Source: Dugong dugon (lineage: Eukaryota; Chordata; Mammalia; Sirenia; Dugongidae). Taken from it: a DNA stretch of 64,000 bases. The position numbers and the translations under genes were made by a program. The stretch spans positions 15,494,501-15,558,500 of the forward strand of contig CM057469.1 of NCBI GenBank assembly GCA_030035585.1, read 5' to 3'. This document shows positions 11,620-24,045 of this stretch, in pieces (positions within the stretch are counted from its first letter, which is position 1; every line of letters begins with the position of its first letter). A model generated the notes under the pieces. That model was not told where the DNA came from, made no database searches, and saw only the letters and a program-made list of their open reading frames with translations.

Positions 11620-14560
11620 TATTATAAAAAGAAAGATCTCAAATCAACAACCTAAGATATCTTAAGAAAACAGGGGGGAAAAAAGCAAATTAAGCCCAAA
11701 ACAAGCAGAACAAAGAAATAATAAGACACAAAATCAATTAAATTAAAAGTATGAAAATAGAAAGAAAAAAAAAAAACAATAGTAAAGCCAGCGGCTCATT
11801 CTTTAAAAAGACCAATAAAATTGATAAACCTCTAGCCAATTAGATCAAGAAAGAAAGAGGGAAGATACAAATTACCAATGGGAATGAAAGAGGAGCCATC
11901 ATTACAGATGCTAAGACATTAAACGGAAAACAAAGAAATATTATGAAGAACTATATGCCAATTAATTTGATAAGATAGATAAAATGGACAAACTCCTTGA
12001 AAGACATAACCTACCAACGTTCACTCAAGAAGAAATAGATAACCTGAATAGTTCAATATCTATTAAAGGAACTGAATTTTCAGTTCAAAAAGGAAAATTC
12101 TAGGCCTACATGACTTCACTCGAGAATTCGATCAACATTTAAGGAAGAAATAATACCAATCCTACACAAATTCTTCTATTAAATAGAAAAGCGGGTATAC
12201 TTCTCAACCCATTTTATGAGGACTTCATTACTGATATCAAAACCAGACAAAGACATTACCAGAAAACAAAAGTATAGATCAAAACAAATGAAAAATCCTC
12301 AACAAAATATTGGCAAATCGAATCTAGTAATATATAAAAAAGAATCATTACCAACTGGGTTTATCCCAGAAATGCAAAGTTCATTCAACATTTGAAAAGC
12401 AATCAATGTAATTCGCCATTATCGATAGACCAATAAAGAAAAACTATATGATCATCTCCAAAGATGCATAAAAAGCATTTGATAAAATTCAACATCCTTT
12501 TATGATAAAAGCTCTCAGCAAACCTAGAAGGTAACTTTCTCAACCTGATGAAGTGCTGCTGTGTAGCTAGCATCATTCTTAATGGTGAAAGATTGAATGC
12601 CTTCCCTTTAAGATGGAATAAAGCAAGGATGTTCATGCTTGCTACTGAAATTAAACAATGTACTGGCGGTTGCAGACAATGCAATAAAGCAAGAAAAAGA
12701 AATAAAAGGCACAAAGATTGGAAAGAAAGAATTAAAACTGTGTGGAGGTATGACTGTCTACATAGAAAATCTTAAGGAATCTACAAATAAGCTACTAGAA
12801 CTAATAAAAGTTTAGCAAGTTCACAGTTACAAGTTGAATATTAAAAAAACAAAAACAAAAACAACCAACTGAACAATTACAAATTGAAATGAAACCAGAG
12901 CCATTTATATTATAAAAAACAAGAAATACTTAGAAATAAATCTTAAAAAATATGTTTAAGATCTGTAGAATGTAAACTACAAAATACAGGTGAGAGAAAT
13001 TAGACTTAAATAAATGGAGATATACACCATGTTCACAAATCAGAAAACTGAATATTGTTAAGATTTCAATTCTCCCCAAATTGATCTACAGACCAGTGGA
13101 ATCTCAACCAAATACCAGCAGGATTTTTTTTTTTTTTAAAGATATTGAAATGATTCTAAAGTTTATATGGGAAAGCAAAGGCCCTAAAATAGCAGAAACA
13201 ATTTTTACAAAGAACAAATTTAGAAGACTCATATTACTTGATGTAAAAACTTACAAGAAATCTAGAGTAATCAAGACAGCATGGTATTGGCATAAAGACA
13301 GACATATAGATGAATGGAAAAGAACATAGGATCCACAAATAGACCCACACATACATGGTCAACTGATTCTTGACAAAGTTGCCAAGGTAATTCAAAGGAA
13401 GAAGGATAGTCTTTTTAATAAATGGTAGTAAAACAATTGTACAGCCATGTGCAAAAAAATAAAATAAAAACCACCATCTAAAAAAACAAAATCAACTCAA
13501 AGTAGACCACAAAACTAAATGTAAATATAAAATCTAAAGTATAAAATTTCTAGAAGGAAATATAGCAGAAAATCTTGGTGACTATGAGTTAGGCCAAGAC
13601 TTCTAAGGACTCAGAAACCACAAGCCACAAAAGAAAAATGCTAATAATTGAACTTCATTACACTAAAAACTTCTGCTCATCAAAAAGCACTGTTAAGAAA
13701 ATTAAAAGACAAGCCAAAAGATGAGAGAAAATATCTGCAAAATACAGTCCTGATAAAGGACCTGTGTCCTGAAAATATAAGAACTCTTAGAACTCAGTAG
13801 TAAGAAAAGCAAACAGCCCAGTTAAAAAAGAGCAAAAGATCTGAACTGACATTTCACCAAACGGATACGAATGGCAAATGAAGCACATAAACAGATACTG
13901 AACATCATTAGGAAAATGCAAATTAAAACCACAATGAGATACCATCTGCTAAACGGCTAAAATTTTTAAAACTGATAATACAAAGTACTGTGCAGAGGTG
14001 GGGCAACTAGAACTCTCATACGGTTTTGGTGGGAATGCAAAATGGTAGTTACTTTGGAAAACAGTTTGGCAGTTTGTTAAAAAATTAAACATACAATTAC
14101 TATACAACCTAGCAAATTCACTCTTACCTATTAATGCAGGAGAAATGAGAATATATGTCTACACAAAGACCTATATGTGAATGTTGACAGCAGCTTTATT
14201 TATAAACACCAAAGATTGGAAAACCCCAATATCATCAACAGGTGAATGGATAAAGTGTGGCACACCCATACAAAGGAATACTTCTCAGCAATGAAATGGA
14301 CTACTGATGCATCAAGGATATGGATGAGTCTCAAAAGCATTACGCTTAGTGAAAGAAGCCAGCTACATGCTGTATGATTACATTTATATGACAGTCTGGC
14401 AAAGGCAAATCCAGGGAGTAAGAAATCAGGTTAGTGTTGCCAGGGGTCTGGGAAAGGGGACTGACTCCAATGGAACAAGACAAACATTTTTGGTGTGATG
14501 ACATCCAACTGTGTATTTAAAAGGAGTGCATTTTATTGTATGTAAATTATACCTCAATAA

Positions 14561-14714
14561 CTCCTTGCTATAGAGTTGATTCTAACTCACAGCGACCCAA
14601 TAGGACAGACTAGAACTGCCCCATAGGGTTTCCAAGGAGCAGCTGATGGATTCAAACTGCCAACCTTTTGGTTAGTAGCCTGAGCTCTTAACCACTGTGC
14701 CACCAGGGCTCCTC
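14561..14714 (-). mobile_element. AfroSINE inside old L1
   Basis: A short-type minus-strand AfroSINE, with reversed head ending CACCAGGGCTCCT. Target duplications ATACCTCAATAA (14549-14560) and ATACTTCAATAA (14715-14726) differ at one base and are parts of the host L1 tail. Confidence 0.93.
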
Positions 14715-14757
14715 ATACTTCAATAAACCTAACATTAAAATAAATTAAAAAATACAG

Positions 14758-15815
14758 AACCTATAATAACATAAAACGCATGAGACTTTTAAAGTGGCTC
14801 AATCTTATTCATGAAATGACACTGAGATAGTTATGCAAAATGATATAGGTACATGATCATTTGCAGCGAAATTCTAACGGCAAAAGACTGGAAACCACCT
14901 AAATGTCCTTTACACGTGAAGTAGTAAAATCCATTGGTCTCTCATAAAAAAGAATGAGGAAGTTCTTATATATTGATACAGAAAGATTACCAAAATAAAT
15001 TTCTAAGTGAAAAAAAGTTGGAGAAAAGACTATTAGGTAGGAGAGAATTTATAAATATGTACTTATTTACTTAGATATGAACACAGATGAAATTGATAAT
15101 ACTGGTTACCTCCAGGGAGGAAAACATGAATCCTTGGGTGGTTACAGACAGGGTGCTAAGTTCTTATTATATAAGCTTTCATACCTTTTGAAATATATAT
15201 GCATTTATTAATATAAATATTAATATAAATAAATTACTATTAAAACTTTTAAAACAAAAATTAACCAAAATAAAATTCATATGGAACAGCAAAGGGCCAA
15301 ACAAGAGGAAAACAGTTTTGAAAAATAATTGGAGGAACGGGGGAAGAACTTCACTGTCCCAGATAGCAAGACTTATTTTAAAGCTAAAGTTAAGACAGAG
15401 TGGTATTAGCACAAGAATAGATAAAAATAACTAAACAGAATAGCGAGCCCAGAGACTGACTCCCATATGTGGATATGAAGGTTTGATACATAACAGAGGT
15501 GGCATTACAAGTCTTGAGTAAAAGACTAGTCTATGAATGCTATTGGTGTAATTGGATAACCCTATGGAAAAACAAAGTAGTATCAGATTCCTGTCTCACA
15601 CCAAAAATAAATTTCATGTGTATTTGAGACCTAAATGCAAACACAACACTTCGTGACTTCTGGAAAAAAAATACAGACTATATCCTCAGGGCTGGGAAAA
15701 ACTTCTTAAAGGTACAGAAAGCACAAACCATCAAAGTTTGATAAATTTAAAAGTAAAAACTTCTAAACAATAAAAGACATGATAAACAAACAAAAATCAA
15801 AGCCTGGCACAAGTT
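14758..15815 (+). mobile_element. Old LINE (L1-type) fragments
   Basis: Several adjoining plus-strand pieces look like ancient L1 ORF2 and 3'-end sequence (GGAAACCACCTAAATGTCC near 14889; ATGGAACAGCAAAGGGCC near 15281; AAGACAGAGTGGTATTAGCA near 15390). They are AT-rich and too diverged to assign to a subfamily. The last piece resumes at 16356 after an inserted segment. Confidence 0.6.
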
Positions 15816-16355
15816 ATTTGATTGCGGTGTGATTACTTTTGTGTATGGCCTTTCTAGCCATGGTTTTGTGACTCCCACTCAGGGGTTGGGTGGGGCTGTG
15901 CAAATAAGATAATTGTGCCCCACCAGGGGGACGGGTCAGTTTTGCCTTAAAAGAGAGCCAATTCCAGAGCAGAGAGGAGAGCCCACCACCACCAGTGAAG
16001 GAGAGACCCGCAGCAGAGACCTGCAGGAGATGGCATAGAGACGGAGCAGAAAACAGGGCCTTTGGACAGAGACTGAGGGCCAGGGAGAAGTCTATGCTTG
16101 ACCCACGAATCTGGGACTTGCCAGCCTCCACGACCAAGTGAGCCATTTACTTTATATGGTTTGTGAGTTCTGTGAGATGCTGCAGAGAATTAGGGAACCC
16201 AAAGACAGGAGGGAGAGTACTGAAGTGAGAGGGAGTAGCTGATGTTAGAGATGATGGAGTCGTACAGCAGCTTGGAAAAGTTACATTTGGGACATCTTTA
16301 ACCTCCGCCTCATAGGAACTAGCTTTGTGATCCTTATAAAAGAAATTATTCATTT
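15816..16355. repeat. Unidentified insertion in old L1, LTR-like
   Basis: L1 homology stops near 15815 and resumes near 16356. The intervening 540 bases are GC-richer and begin near TGTGATTACTTTTGTGTATG. Their texture (CCAGAGCAGAGAGGAGAGCC near 15964, a late purine-rich part) recalls an LTR or a processed sequence. I find no clear target duplication or poly(A) and no second copy in the window. An endogenous-retrovirus LTR is my best guess, with low confidence. Confidence 0.35.
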
Positions 16356-16686
16356 AGTGATGGACATGACCAAAAAATTATAATATCCAGAATATTTAAA
16401 GTACTCTTACAAATCAAGAAAAAAGTCCAATGGAAGATGGATACAGGATATGAAAATGCATTTCACAGGCCAGTGAACACATGAAAAAATGCTTATGCTC
16501 AGTGGTTATCAGGAAAATGCAATTAAACCACAGATAAAATCCTATTTTATACCCATCAAATTGATAAAATTACAAAATCTAACAACTGTTGGCAAGAATG
16601 TGGTACACATGAACTCAGGTACATTGCTATTGGGAGTTTAACTGGCATAATCATTCCAAGAGCAGTTTTGCATTACTAGAATAGTT
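16356..16686 (+). mobile_element. Old L1 fragment, left of RTE insertion
   Basis: Plus-strand L1 ORF2 C-terminal homology (AATATCCAGAATATTTAAAG near 16382, GTTATCAGGAAAATGCAATT near 16505). It stops at the duplication AGAATAGTT, 16678-16686, and continues at 19979. Confidence 0.7.
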
Positions 16687-17080
16687 CGTTACCACGTGTC
16701 TGTCAGTTTGTCATACTGTGGTAGCTTGGATGTTGCTGTGATACTGGAAGCTTTGCCACTGCTATTTCAAATACCAGCAGGGTCACCGTTGGTGGACAGG
16801 TTTTACAGCGGAGCTTCCAGATTAAGACAGGCTAGGAAGGACCTGGCAGTCTACTTCTGAAAAAATTCGTCAGTGAAAACTTCATGAATAGCAGTGGAAC
16901 ACTGTCTGTTATAGTGCTGGAAGAGGAGCCCCTCAGGTTGGAAGGCACTCAAAAAACAACTGGGAAACAGCTGCCTCCTCAAAGTAGAGTTGACCTCGAT
17001 GTGGATGGAGTCAAGCTTTTGGGACCTCCATTTGCTGATATGGCACGACTCAAAATGTGAAGAAATGGCTGCAAACATCC

Positions 17081-19860
17081 ATTAATAATTAGATCATGGA
17101 GTTTACAAAGTATGAATCTAGGAAAATTCGAAGTTGTCAGAAATGAAATGGAACGCATAAAGATCAATATTCTAGGCATTAGTGAGTTGAAATGGACTGG
17201 TACTGACCATTCGGAATCAGACAATCATATATATGGTCTACTACGCTGGGAGTGACAAATAGAAGAGGAATGGTATCACGTTCACCATCAAAAGCAACAT
17301 TTCAAGATCTATCCTAAAGTACAACGCTGTCAGTGATACGATAATATCCATATGCCTACAAGGAAGACGAGTTAATAATACTATTATTCAAATTTACACA
17401 CCAACCACTAAGGCCAAAGATGAAGAAACTGAAGATTTTCACCATTTCTGCAGTCTGAAATTGATCAAACATGCAATCAAGATGCGCTGATAATTACTGG
17501 CGATTGGAGTGTGAAAGCTGGTAACAAAGAAGATAGACTGGTATTTGGAAAATATGACCTTGGTGGTGGAAATGATGCCGGTGATCGAATGATAGAATTT
17601 TGCAAGACCAATGACTTCTTTATTGCAAATATCTTTTTTCACCAACATAAACAGACTATACTCATAGACCTCGCCAGTTGGAATAAACAGGAATCAAATT
17701 GACTACATCTGTGGAAAGAGACTATGGAAAAGCTCAGTATCATCAGTCAGAACAAGGCCAGGGGCCAACTGTGGAAAAGACCATCAATTGCTCATATGCA
17801 AGTTGAAGCTGAAGTTGAAGAAAATTAGAACTAAGTCCACGAGAGCCAAAGTACGACCTTGAGTATATCCTACCTGAATTTAGAGACCATCTCAAGAACA
17901 GATTTGATGCACAGAACACTAATGACCAAAGACCAGACGAGATGTGGGATGATATCAAGGATATCATACATGAAGCAAGAAGTCATTAAAAAGACAGGTA
18001 AGCCAGAAAAGACCAAAACGGACATTAGAAGAGACTCTGAAACTTGCTCTTGAACGTCAAGTAGCTAAAGCAAACGGAAGAAATGATGACGTAAAAGAGC
18101 TGAACAGAAGATTTCAAAGGGGGGGGGGGCTCCAGAACACACAGTGAAGTATTATAATGAAGTGTGTAAAGACCGAGAGTTAGAAAACCAAAAGGGAAGA
18201 ACATGCTCGGCATTTCTCAAGTTGAAAGAACTGAAGGAAAAATTCAAGCCTCGAGTTGCAATACTAAAGGATTCTACAGGGAAAATATTAAATGATGAAG
18301 TAAGCATCAAAAGAAGGTGCAATGAATACACAGAATCACTTTACCAAAAAGAACGGGTCTGTGTTCAACCATTTCAGGAGGCAGCATATGATCAAGAACT
18401 GATGGTACTGAAGGAAGAGGTCCAAGCTGCACTGAAGGCACTGACGAAACACAAGGCTCCAGGAATTGACAGAATACCAACTGACATGTTTCAACAAACA
18501 AATGCAGCGCTGGAAGTGTTCACTTGTCTATGCCAAGAAATCCAGAAGACAGCTATCTGGCCAACCAACCTGTATTTTATTGACTATGCAAATTCTGGAT
18601 AACATTGCAAAGAATGGGAATTCCAGAACACTTAATTGTGCTAATGAGGAACCTGTACATAGACCAAGAGATTGTCTGAACAGAACAAGGGGATACTGCA
18701 TGGTTTAAAGTCAAGAAAGGTGTGTGTCAGGGTTGTATCCTTTCACTGTACCTATTCAATCTGTATGCTGAGCGAATAATCCCAGAAGCTGGACTATATG
18801 AAGAACATGGCATCAGGATTGGATGAAGACTCATTAACAACCTGCTTTGTGCAGATGACGCAATCTTGCTTGCTGAAAGCGAGGACTTGAAGCATTTACT
18901 TATGAAGATCAAAGACCACAGCCTTCAGTATGAATTACACCTCAACTTAAAGAAAACAAAAATCCTCACAACTGGACCAGTAAGTAATATCATGATAAAC
19001 GAAGAAGACTGAAGTTGTCCAGGATTTCATTTTACTTGGATCCACAATCAATGTCCATGAAGTCAAGAAATCAAACGACCTATTGCACTGGACAAATCTG
19101 CTGCAAAAGACCTCTTTCAAGTCTTAAAAAGATGTCACCTTGAAGACTAAGGTGTGCCTGACCCAAGCCATGGTGTTTTATAAGCAGCCTCAACAGCTTT
19201 TTTTTTTTTTAATCATACTTTAGATGAAGGTTTACAAACTAGTTTCTAATTAAACAATACACACATCGTTTTGTGACACTGGTTGCCAACCCCACATCAA
19301 CACTCTCCCCTTGACGACTCTGGATTCTCCATTACCAGCTTTCCTGTCCCCTCCTGCCTTCTTGTCCTTGCCCCTGGGCTACTGTGCACATTTAGTCTCG
19401 CTTTGTTTTATGGGCCTGTCTAATCTTTGGCTGAAGGGTGAACCTCAGGAGTGACTTCATTACTGAGCTATAAGCGTGTCCAGGGGCCATACTCTTGGGG
19501 TTTCTCCAGTCTCTGTCAGACCAGTAAGTCTGGTCTTTTTTTTTTTCGTGCTAAGCCATAGTGTTTTCAATAGCCTCATATGCATGCGAAAGCTGGACAA
19601 TGAATATGGAAGACGAACTGATGCTGGTCAATTATGGTGTTGGTGAAGAATACTGAATATAGCATCGACTGCCAGAAGAACAAACAAATCTGTCTTGGAA
19701 GAAGTACAGCCAGAATGTTCCTTAGAAGCAAGAATGAGGAGACTTCATCTCACATACTTTGGACATGTTATCAGTAAGGATCAGTCCCTGGAGGAGGCCA
19801 TCATGCTTGGTAGAGGGTCATCAAAAAAGAGGAAGACCCTCAATGAGATGGACTGAGAGA
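17081..19860 (+). pseudogene. RTE endonuclease/reverse transcriptase, broken
   Basis: Only fragments of the single RTE polyprotein frame remain open. Endonuclease motifs include ISELKWTGTDH near 17180 and a DWSVKAGNKEDRLVFGKY segment near 17503. Reverse transcriptase motifs include KHKAPGIDRIPTDMF near 18450 and a CADDAILLAES segment near 18850, where the usual YADD catalytic box reads CADD. Stops, frameshifts and a G run at 18120-18129 disrupt it, and an L1 tail cuts the C-terminal part. It is inactive. Confidence 0.85.
19195..19548 (-). mobile_element. L1 3' tail inserted in the RTE
   Basis: Minus-strand L1 3'-UTR sequence starts with a T run at 19198-19211 and matches the reversed tail at 59770-60130. 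The RTE sequence on both sides repeats around AAGCCATGGTGTTTT (near 19165) and AAGCCATAGTGTTTT (near 19555), a diverged duplication of some 26 bases. The insertion is therefore younger than the RTE copy. Confidence 0.85.
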
Positions 19861-19987
19861 CAGTGGCTGCAACAACGGGCTCAAGCATAGCGATTGTGAA
19901 GATGGCACAGGACTGGGCAGTGTTTCATTCTGTTGTACATAGGGTTGCTATGAGTCAGAACTGACACCTAGCAACAACAGAATAGTT

Positions 19988-20640
19988 TGAGATCCACACA
20001 GCTTATGACTCAACAATTCCACTTTTCGGTACACACTACAGAAATTCTTGCACATGAGCATAAGCAGACATGTACAAGAATGATTATAACTGTAGAAACC
20101 TGGGACAAACCCTAAATGACCAACAGCAAAAGAATGACCACATGGTACATATATCCATATGACAAGTTACTGAAGAAAGGAACTATACAATAGTAGAGCT
20201 GCAAGAATCAACTGCATACCACTGAAAAACAATGTGGATTAGGAAAAAAAGTTCCAAATGAGATTTTACTAAAAAATTCAAAAGCATTTTACAAAATCAT
20301 GCTACTTATTTTTTATGGAAGCACACATTTGTTATAAAGACCATACAGAATGATAACACATCAAAATCAGGGTAAGGTTATCTTTGTGAAGAAGGGGGAA
20401 TGGTAATCAGGAAAAGGTACACAGACCTCAAACTCTCTCACTGTTTTATTAGTTAGACAAGAATGGGAGCAAATAGGGCAAAATTGTAAGACATGACCAA
20501 TGGGGGTGGTGGGTACATGAGAACTCATTATTTTCTTTCTCTGTATGCTAGAACTATAACTGAAAATTAGAAGGAAAAAGAAAAAGACCGGAAGGAAATA
20601 TCCCAAAATGACACCCATTAACTGTTAGTGGTAGGTCTGT
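19988..20640 (+). mobile_element. Old L1 fragment, right of RTE insertion
   Basis: A continuation of the L1 that stops at 16686 (ACTCAACAATTCCACTTTTC near 20010, TACAAGAATGATTATAACTG near 20072), going into a diverged 3' region that ends around 20640. Confidence 0.6.
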
Positions 20641-20789
20641 AATTTTAGTTTTAATTCGTTTTGCCTACGTGCATGATCTAAATTTTCTACAAAAACTATG
20701 TGTGGCTTTTATAATGAGGAAAAACATCAATGCAAGTTATATATTTTAAAACTCACCTGATCAATGCTTAGCGCAGTGCGGGCACTCTG

Positions 20790-21230
20790 CTGTTTATTAC
20801 AATCTGTTTTCCTTTGTGTAATTCTATAGATACTTGCTCCTCTCTGAGATCTGGCTGGGAACATGACTGACTGCCCAGCTATAGACAGTTCCCAACAGCT
20901 CTTGCAGCTAGTGGAGGCCACGTGACTAAGTACTTCCTAATGGCATGGGCCCTCCCTCCCTCTCAGGCTGAAATGAGACTGTGCTGCCAGCAAGCCAGCT
21001 TCTAACCATGCATAGAAAAACAATACCATCCCTTAGCATGGTTAAACAAAATAAACCTGGAGTTTTCAACCACTTAATGAAGTGTTGGAGCCCACCCACC
21101 CTACACCAGTTAACTTCTTTAACCTATAAAAAGAGAGCAAACAATCTTATTTGAGCCATTTTATTTTTGAGTCTTCTGTTGCCCCAGATTAGCCAGTATC
21201 CGAAATAATAATGGCAGAAAAGACTACTGG
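20790..21230 (+). repeat. Possible MaLR-type LTR remnant
   Basis: The arrangement CACGTGACTAAGTACTTCC (near 20920), a CTATAAAAAGAG box near 21124 and a downstream pyrimidine-rich part resembles a diverged ERVL-MaLR LTR. The boundaries are unclear and no target duplication was found. Confidence 0.3.
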
Positions 21231-21399
21231 AGAGCTGTACCTTCCATCTCTTCTATTGAAGACACCATTCAGTATCTTTTAAAGTCATCAAGTCATCAAG
21301 TCTCAATCTTTTAGTCATCTAAGCTCACATTAGAAATCAGTAGCTGAATGTCTACAAAGTAAATCTATAAATTCAAGGCAATATTCCAGTGTAAATCCT

Positions 21400-22530
21400 A
21401 GTAAGAATTTTCATGAAACATGACAAGCTGATGATTAAATTTATGAGAGTAAAGGTGCAAAAATATCCAAGAAAATATCAAAAGAACAGTGGAGATTTGC
21501 CTTATATCAAAATATATTATAAAACCATAGTAATTTAAAGCATGATATTAGTACATAACTGGACAAATAAATGGAACAGATTTCTGAAACAGACCCATAT
21601 ATATATGGAAAGAAGCAAAAGTAATGGAAAAAAATGGATGACATTGATAACATAATTTAAAATAACTACGACTGAAAAAGGAAAACAAAATCAAAAAACC
21701 AACAAACAACCTACAAACCACCATAAACAAAATTAAGACTAGCAATAAACTGGAAGAAAATACTTATATATAACTGATGATTAGTATACAAATTGTATTT
21801 TTAAAATGCTAATGAATCAATATAAAAAAATTACCCAACTGGAAAATGAGTAAAGGATACAAACAGGCAATTTATAGGAGAGGAACTACAAATGACCAAT
21901 AAACATAGATACTTAACCTTACAATTTATCAAGGAAACACATATTAAAATGAAGTTAATTTTTTGCCCATCCAGTTGACCAAAATTTAAGCCTGATAATA
22001 TCAAATGTTGCCAGGGAAAATGTCATATTCTCATATAATATTGATGGGAGTGGAAATCAGTTCAGCCTCTTTGGAGGACAATTTGTCAGTGTCTACAAAA
22101 ATTAAAAAATACACAGAGCCTGTGCATTTGACCCAGCATTTTCTCAGCATCTACCTTTGAAAAACTCATGCAGATTTGCAGACATATAAAACGATGCTCA
22201 CTGGAACATCATTTATGGTAACAAAAAAATCAGAACTAACTAATGCTCGGTAACAGAAAAATGGCCAAATAGTCATTCTTTGGAAGAATACACAGCACGT
22301 TAAAAGAACACAGATCTCTATTTACTAACAGGGAAAGTTCCCCAAGACATAATCTGGAATAAAAAAGTTGCAAAATGTAGACCTTATGAAAAAATGTTTA
22401 CATTTATATATCTGCCGTGCCAAAGAAAAGGTGGACCAATTTCAACTAGAGGTATTTAAATTGATGATCTTGCAAAAGGGTAAAAACTGTTAAAATTGTA
22501 TAGAAATGTAATTAAAGAAAGATTAAAAAA
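21400..22530 (+). mobile_element. Old L1 fragment
   Basis: Plus-strand ancient L1 ORF2/3' sequence (CATAGTAATTTAAAGCATGA near 21527, CCAATAAACATAGATACTTA near 21896, a TCTTTGGAGGACAATTTGTC stretch near 22069). It is heavily diverged with no usable frame. Confidence 0.65.
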
Positions 22531-24045
22531 AAAGATAAGCATTTGTAATCCCACTGGTACTTGCTCTTTCCAGAAACAGACTTTGAGATAACAGTTTGTG
22601 TGATAGACACAAGCTTTCACTACAGTTATCAGAAATGAGTTAACTGCTCCAATCTATACTTTTAGCCCATGAGTTACTGAGTTCAAATGGCAACGTCAAT
22701 TTGGAAAAATCAGCCACTTAGTATTAAGTGCCCTAAGTCAAGTCACAACTTGCATGTGACATGCCAACTATAAGAGTGCTTTTGCCTTTCATGACAAAGG
22801 AAATCAAAATAATAAGCACTTGGAATACTGACAACATAATAATTCAAAATGGGATTTGAAGGCCAATAATCAACTTGGTCTTGAAAAATGTCCAATGAGA
22901 AAGTGAATAATCCTAGGCTTATATGTGTGAGATAAAAGACCAACAGTTAATTACACATAGATTGAGCAGTCAGTGAACAGAAATAAGTTATTATTTACTC
23001 TACCCCAAGAAGACACACATGCCCACGTCCTTAGGTTGCTGACATGGGTGGAGCAGCAGCTGGGGACAGACGCAACAACGGTTTCGGCTGAGACTGCCGC
23101 ACTCTAAGCCCCATGAGGTATCAGCGATTATTTATCATTCTGAGTTGGTTGCTTCTCCTCTTCCACAAAACAGATGGTCAAGACTCAGCAGCGTGGTTTC
23201 CAGGGGCGCTCACACATCAGCAGCTCTCCTTAACTGTCCTCCAGTCTGGCTTTACAGCAGCCCACACAGCAGAAATACCAAGATGATCACCACTTTTTGT
23301 CTACTCCATATTTCAAAAGAAAAACACCCAAGCCACCCTGCATTTCAGTGGGGCCAATTCTAAGCAGAAGAGTTTCTGGCACTCCATAGCACAAGGACTG
23401 GGACTGGGCACTCCCCTCATTACCGCTTTGCAATCACCCATTCTGAGTAAGTGCCACCCCTCTGGAGCTGTTTTGGATTTTCCATGCGCACTCCAACGAA
23501 CAAGCTACACACATACATGGCTGTGCAGGGAAACAGTTTATAACAAGTCACTTTCAGTAAGAAAAGTCAGTGCTTTCCTTTTCATCAAGTCTGAGAAAAT
23601 TTAAATCTTAACTCACTGGGGTACTTCACAGCAGAAACAAAATAATTTGCCAGAAAAGAAGTCATGTATTGTTGTTTTTTAACTAGATCTTTTTCTAAGC
23701 CAGGAAAGGTCATTTAAAACATTTCTTCTTGTCCTACTGAAACAATGAAATACAGTACTAATGCTTCAGAGAGCAACTATAGTAATGAAACACCAACAAG
23801 TTACAGATAAACATTTTAATTGATTAAATATATTATTTCAAGATCTTTTTGAAATCGCACTTGTACTGTACTAATCAACAGCCAAAGGCAATAAAAAAGT
23901 TTAAAACCAAAAATGTCTGACATGACACGTGACAGGAATCGCTATGTAAAGTAACACACTGCTCCCAAGAACGACATTTTTAGAAGATAATTCATCTTAA
24001 CGTGTAAGGACAAAATCTGTAATCAAAGCCTGGAACAAATATATA
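22531..24045. other. Sequence just downstream of ACBD3, no gene recognised
   Basis: A 1.5-kb region between the last old L1 piece and the presumed ACBD3 polyadenylation point. It holds no repeat that I can name and no domain-bearing frame. It may include an alternative longer 3' UTR, since an ATTAAA on the minus strand lies near 23815, but this cannot be settled here. Confidence 0.45.

Larger units (their letters stand above)
10260..14757 (+). mobile_element. Old L1 LINE, degenerate ORF2 and 3' end
   Basis: Plus-strand L1 homology runs from the inter-ORF region (about 10380) through endonuclease and reverse transcriptase to the 3' end (ATGAGTCTCAAAAGCATTAC near 14325, GAAAGAAGCCAGCTACATGC near 14352), with a fragment of tail after an AfroSINE. 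It is much more diverged than the L1 at 4165, with many stops in every frame, so it belongs to an older L1M-like layer. It is interrupted by a small inverted-repeat element (11424-11619) and an AfroSINE (14561-14714). Confidence 0.8.
16687..19978 (+). mobile_element. Nearly full-length RTE (BovB-like) LINE
   Basis: An RTE-clade LINE of the afrotherian type (RTE1-like). It has a 5' region from 16687, an endonuclease section from about 17080, reverse transcriptase at 18140-18960 and a 3' end at 19940-19978 with the GAGTCAGAACTGAC stretch shared with AfroSINE tails, closing in an AACAAC-type tail. The target duplication AGAATAGTT lies at 16678-16686 and 19979-19987 in the host L1. An L1 tail was inserted later at about 19195-19548. 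Without that piece the element is about 2.9 kb, close to full length for the clade. It is the likely source of machinery for the AfroSINEs. Confidence 0.9.

Noticed and set aside
15816-16355. Processed pseudogene in the old L1
   Set aside because: No poly(A), target duplication or protein similarity could be seen, so it is left as an unidentified LTR-like insertion.
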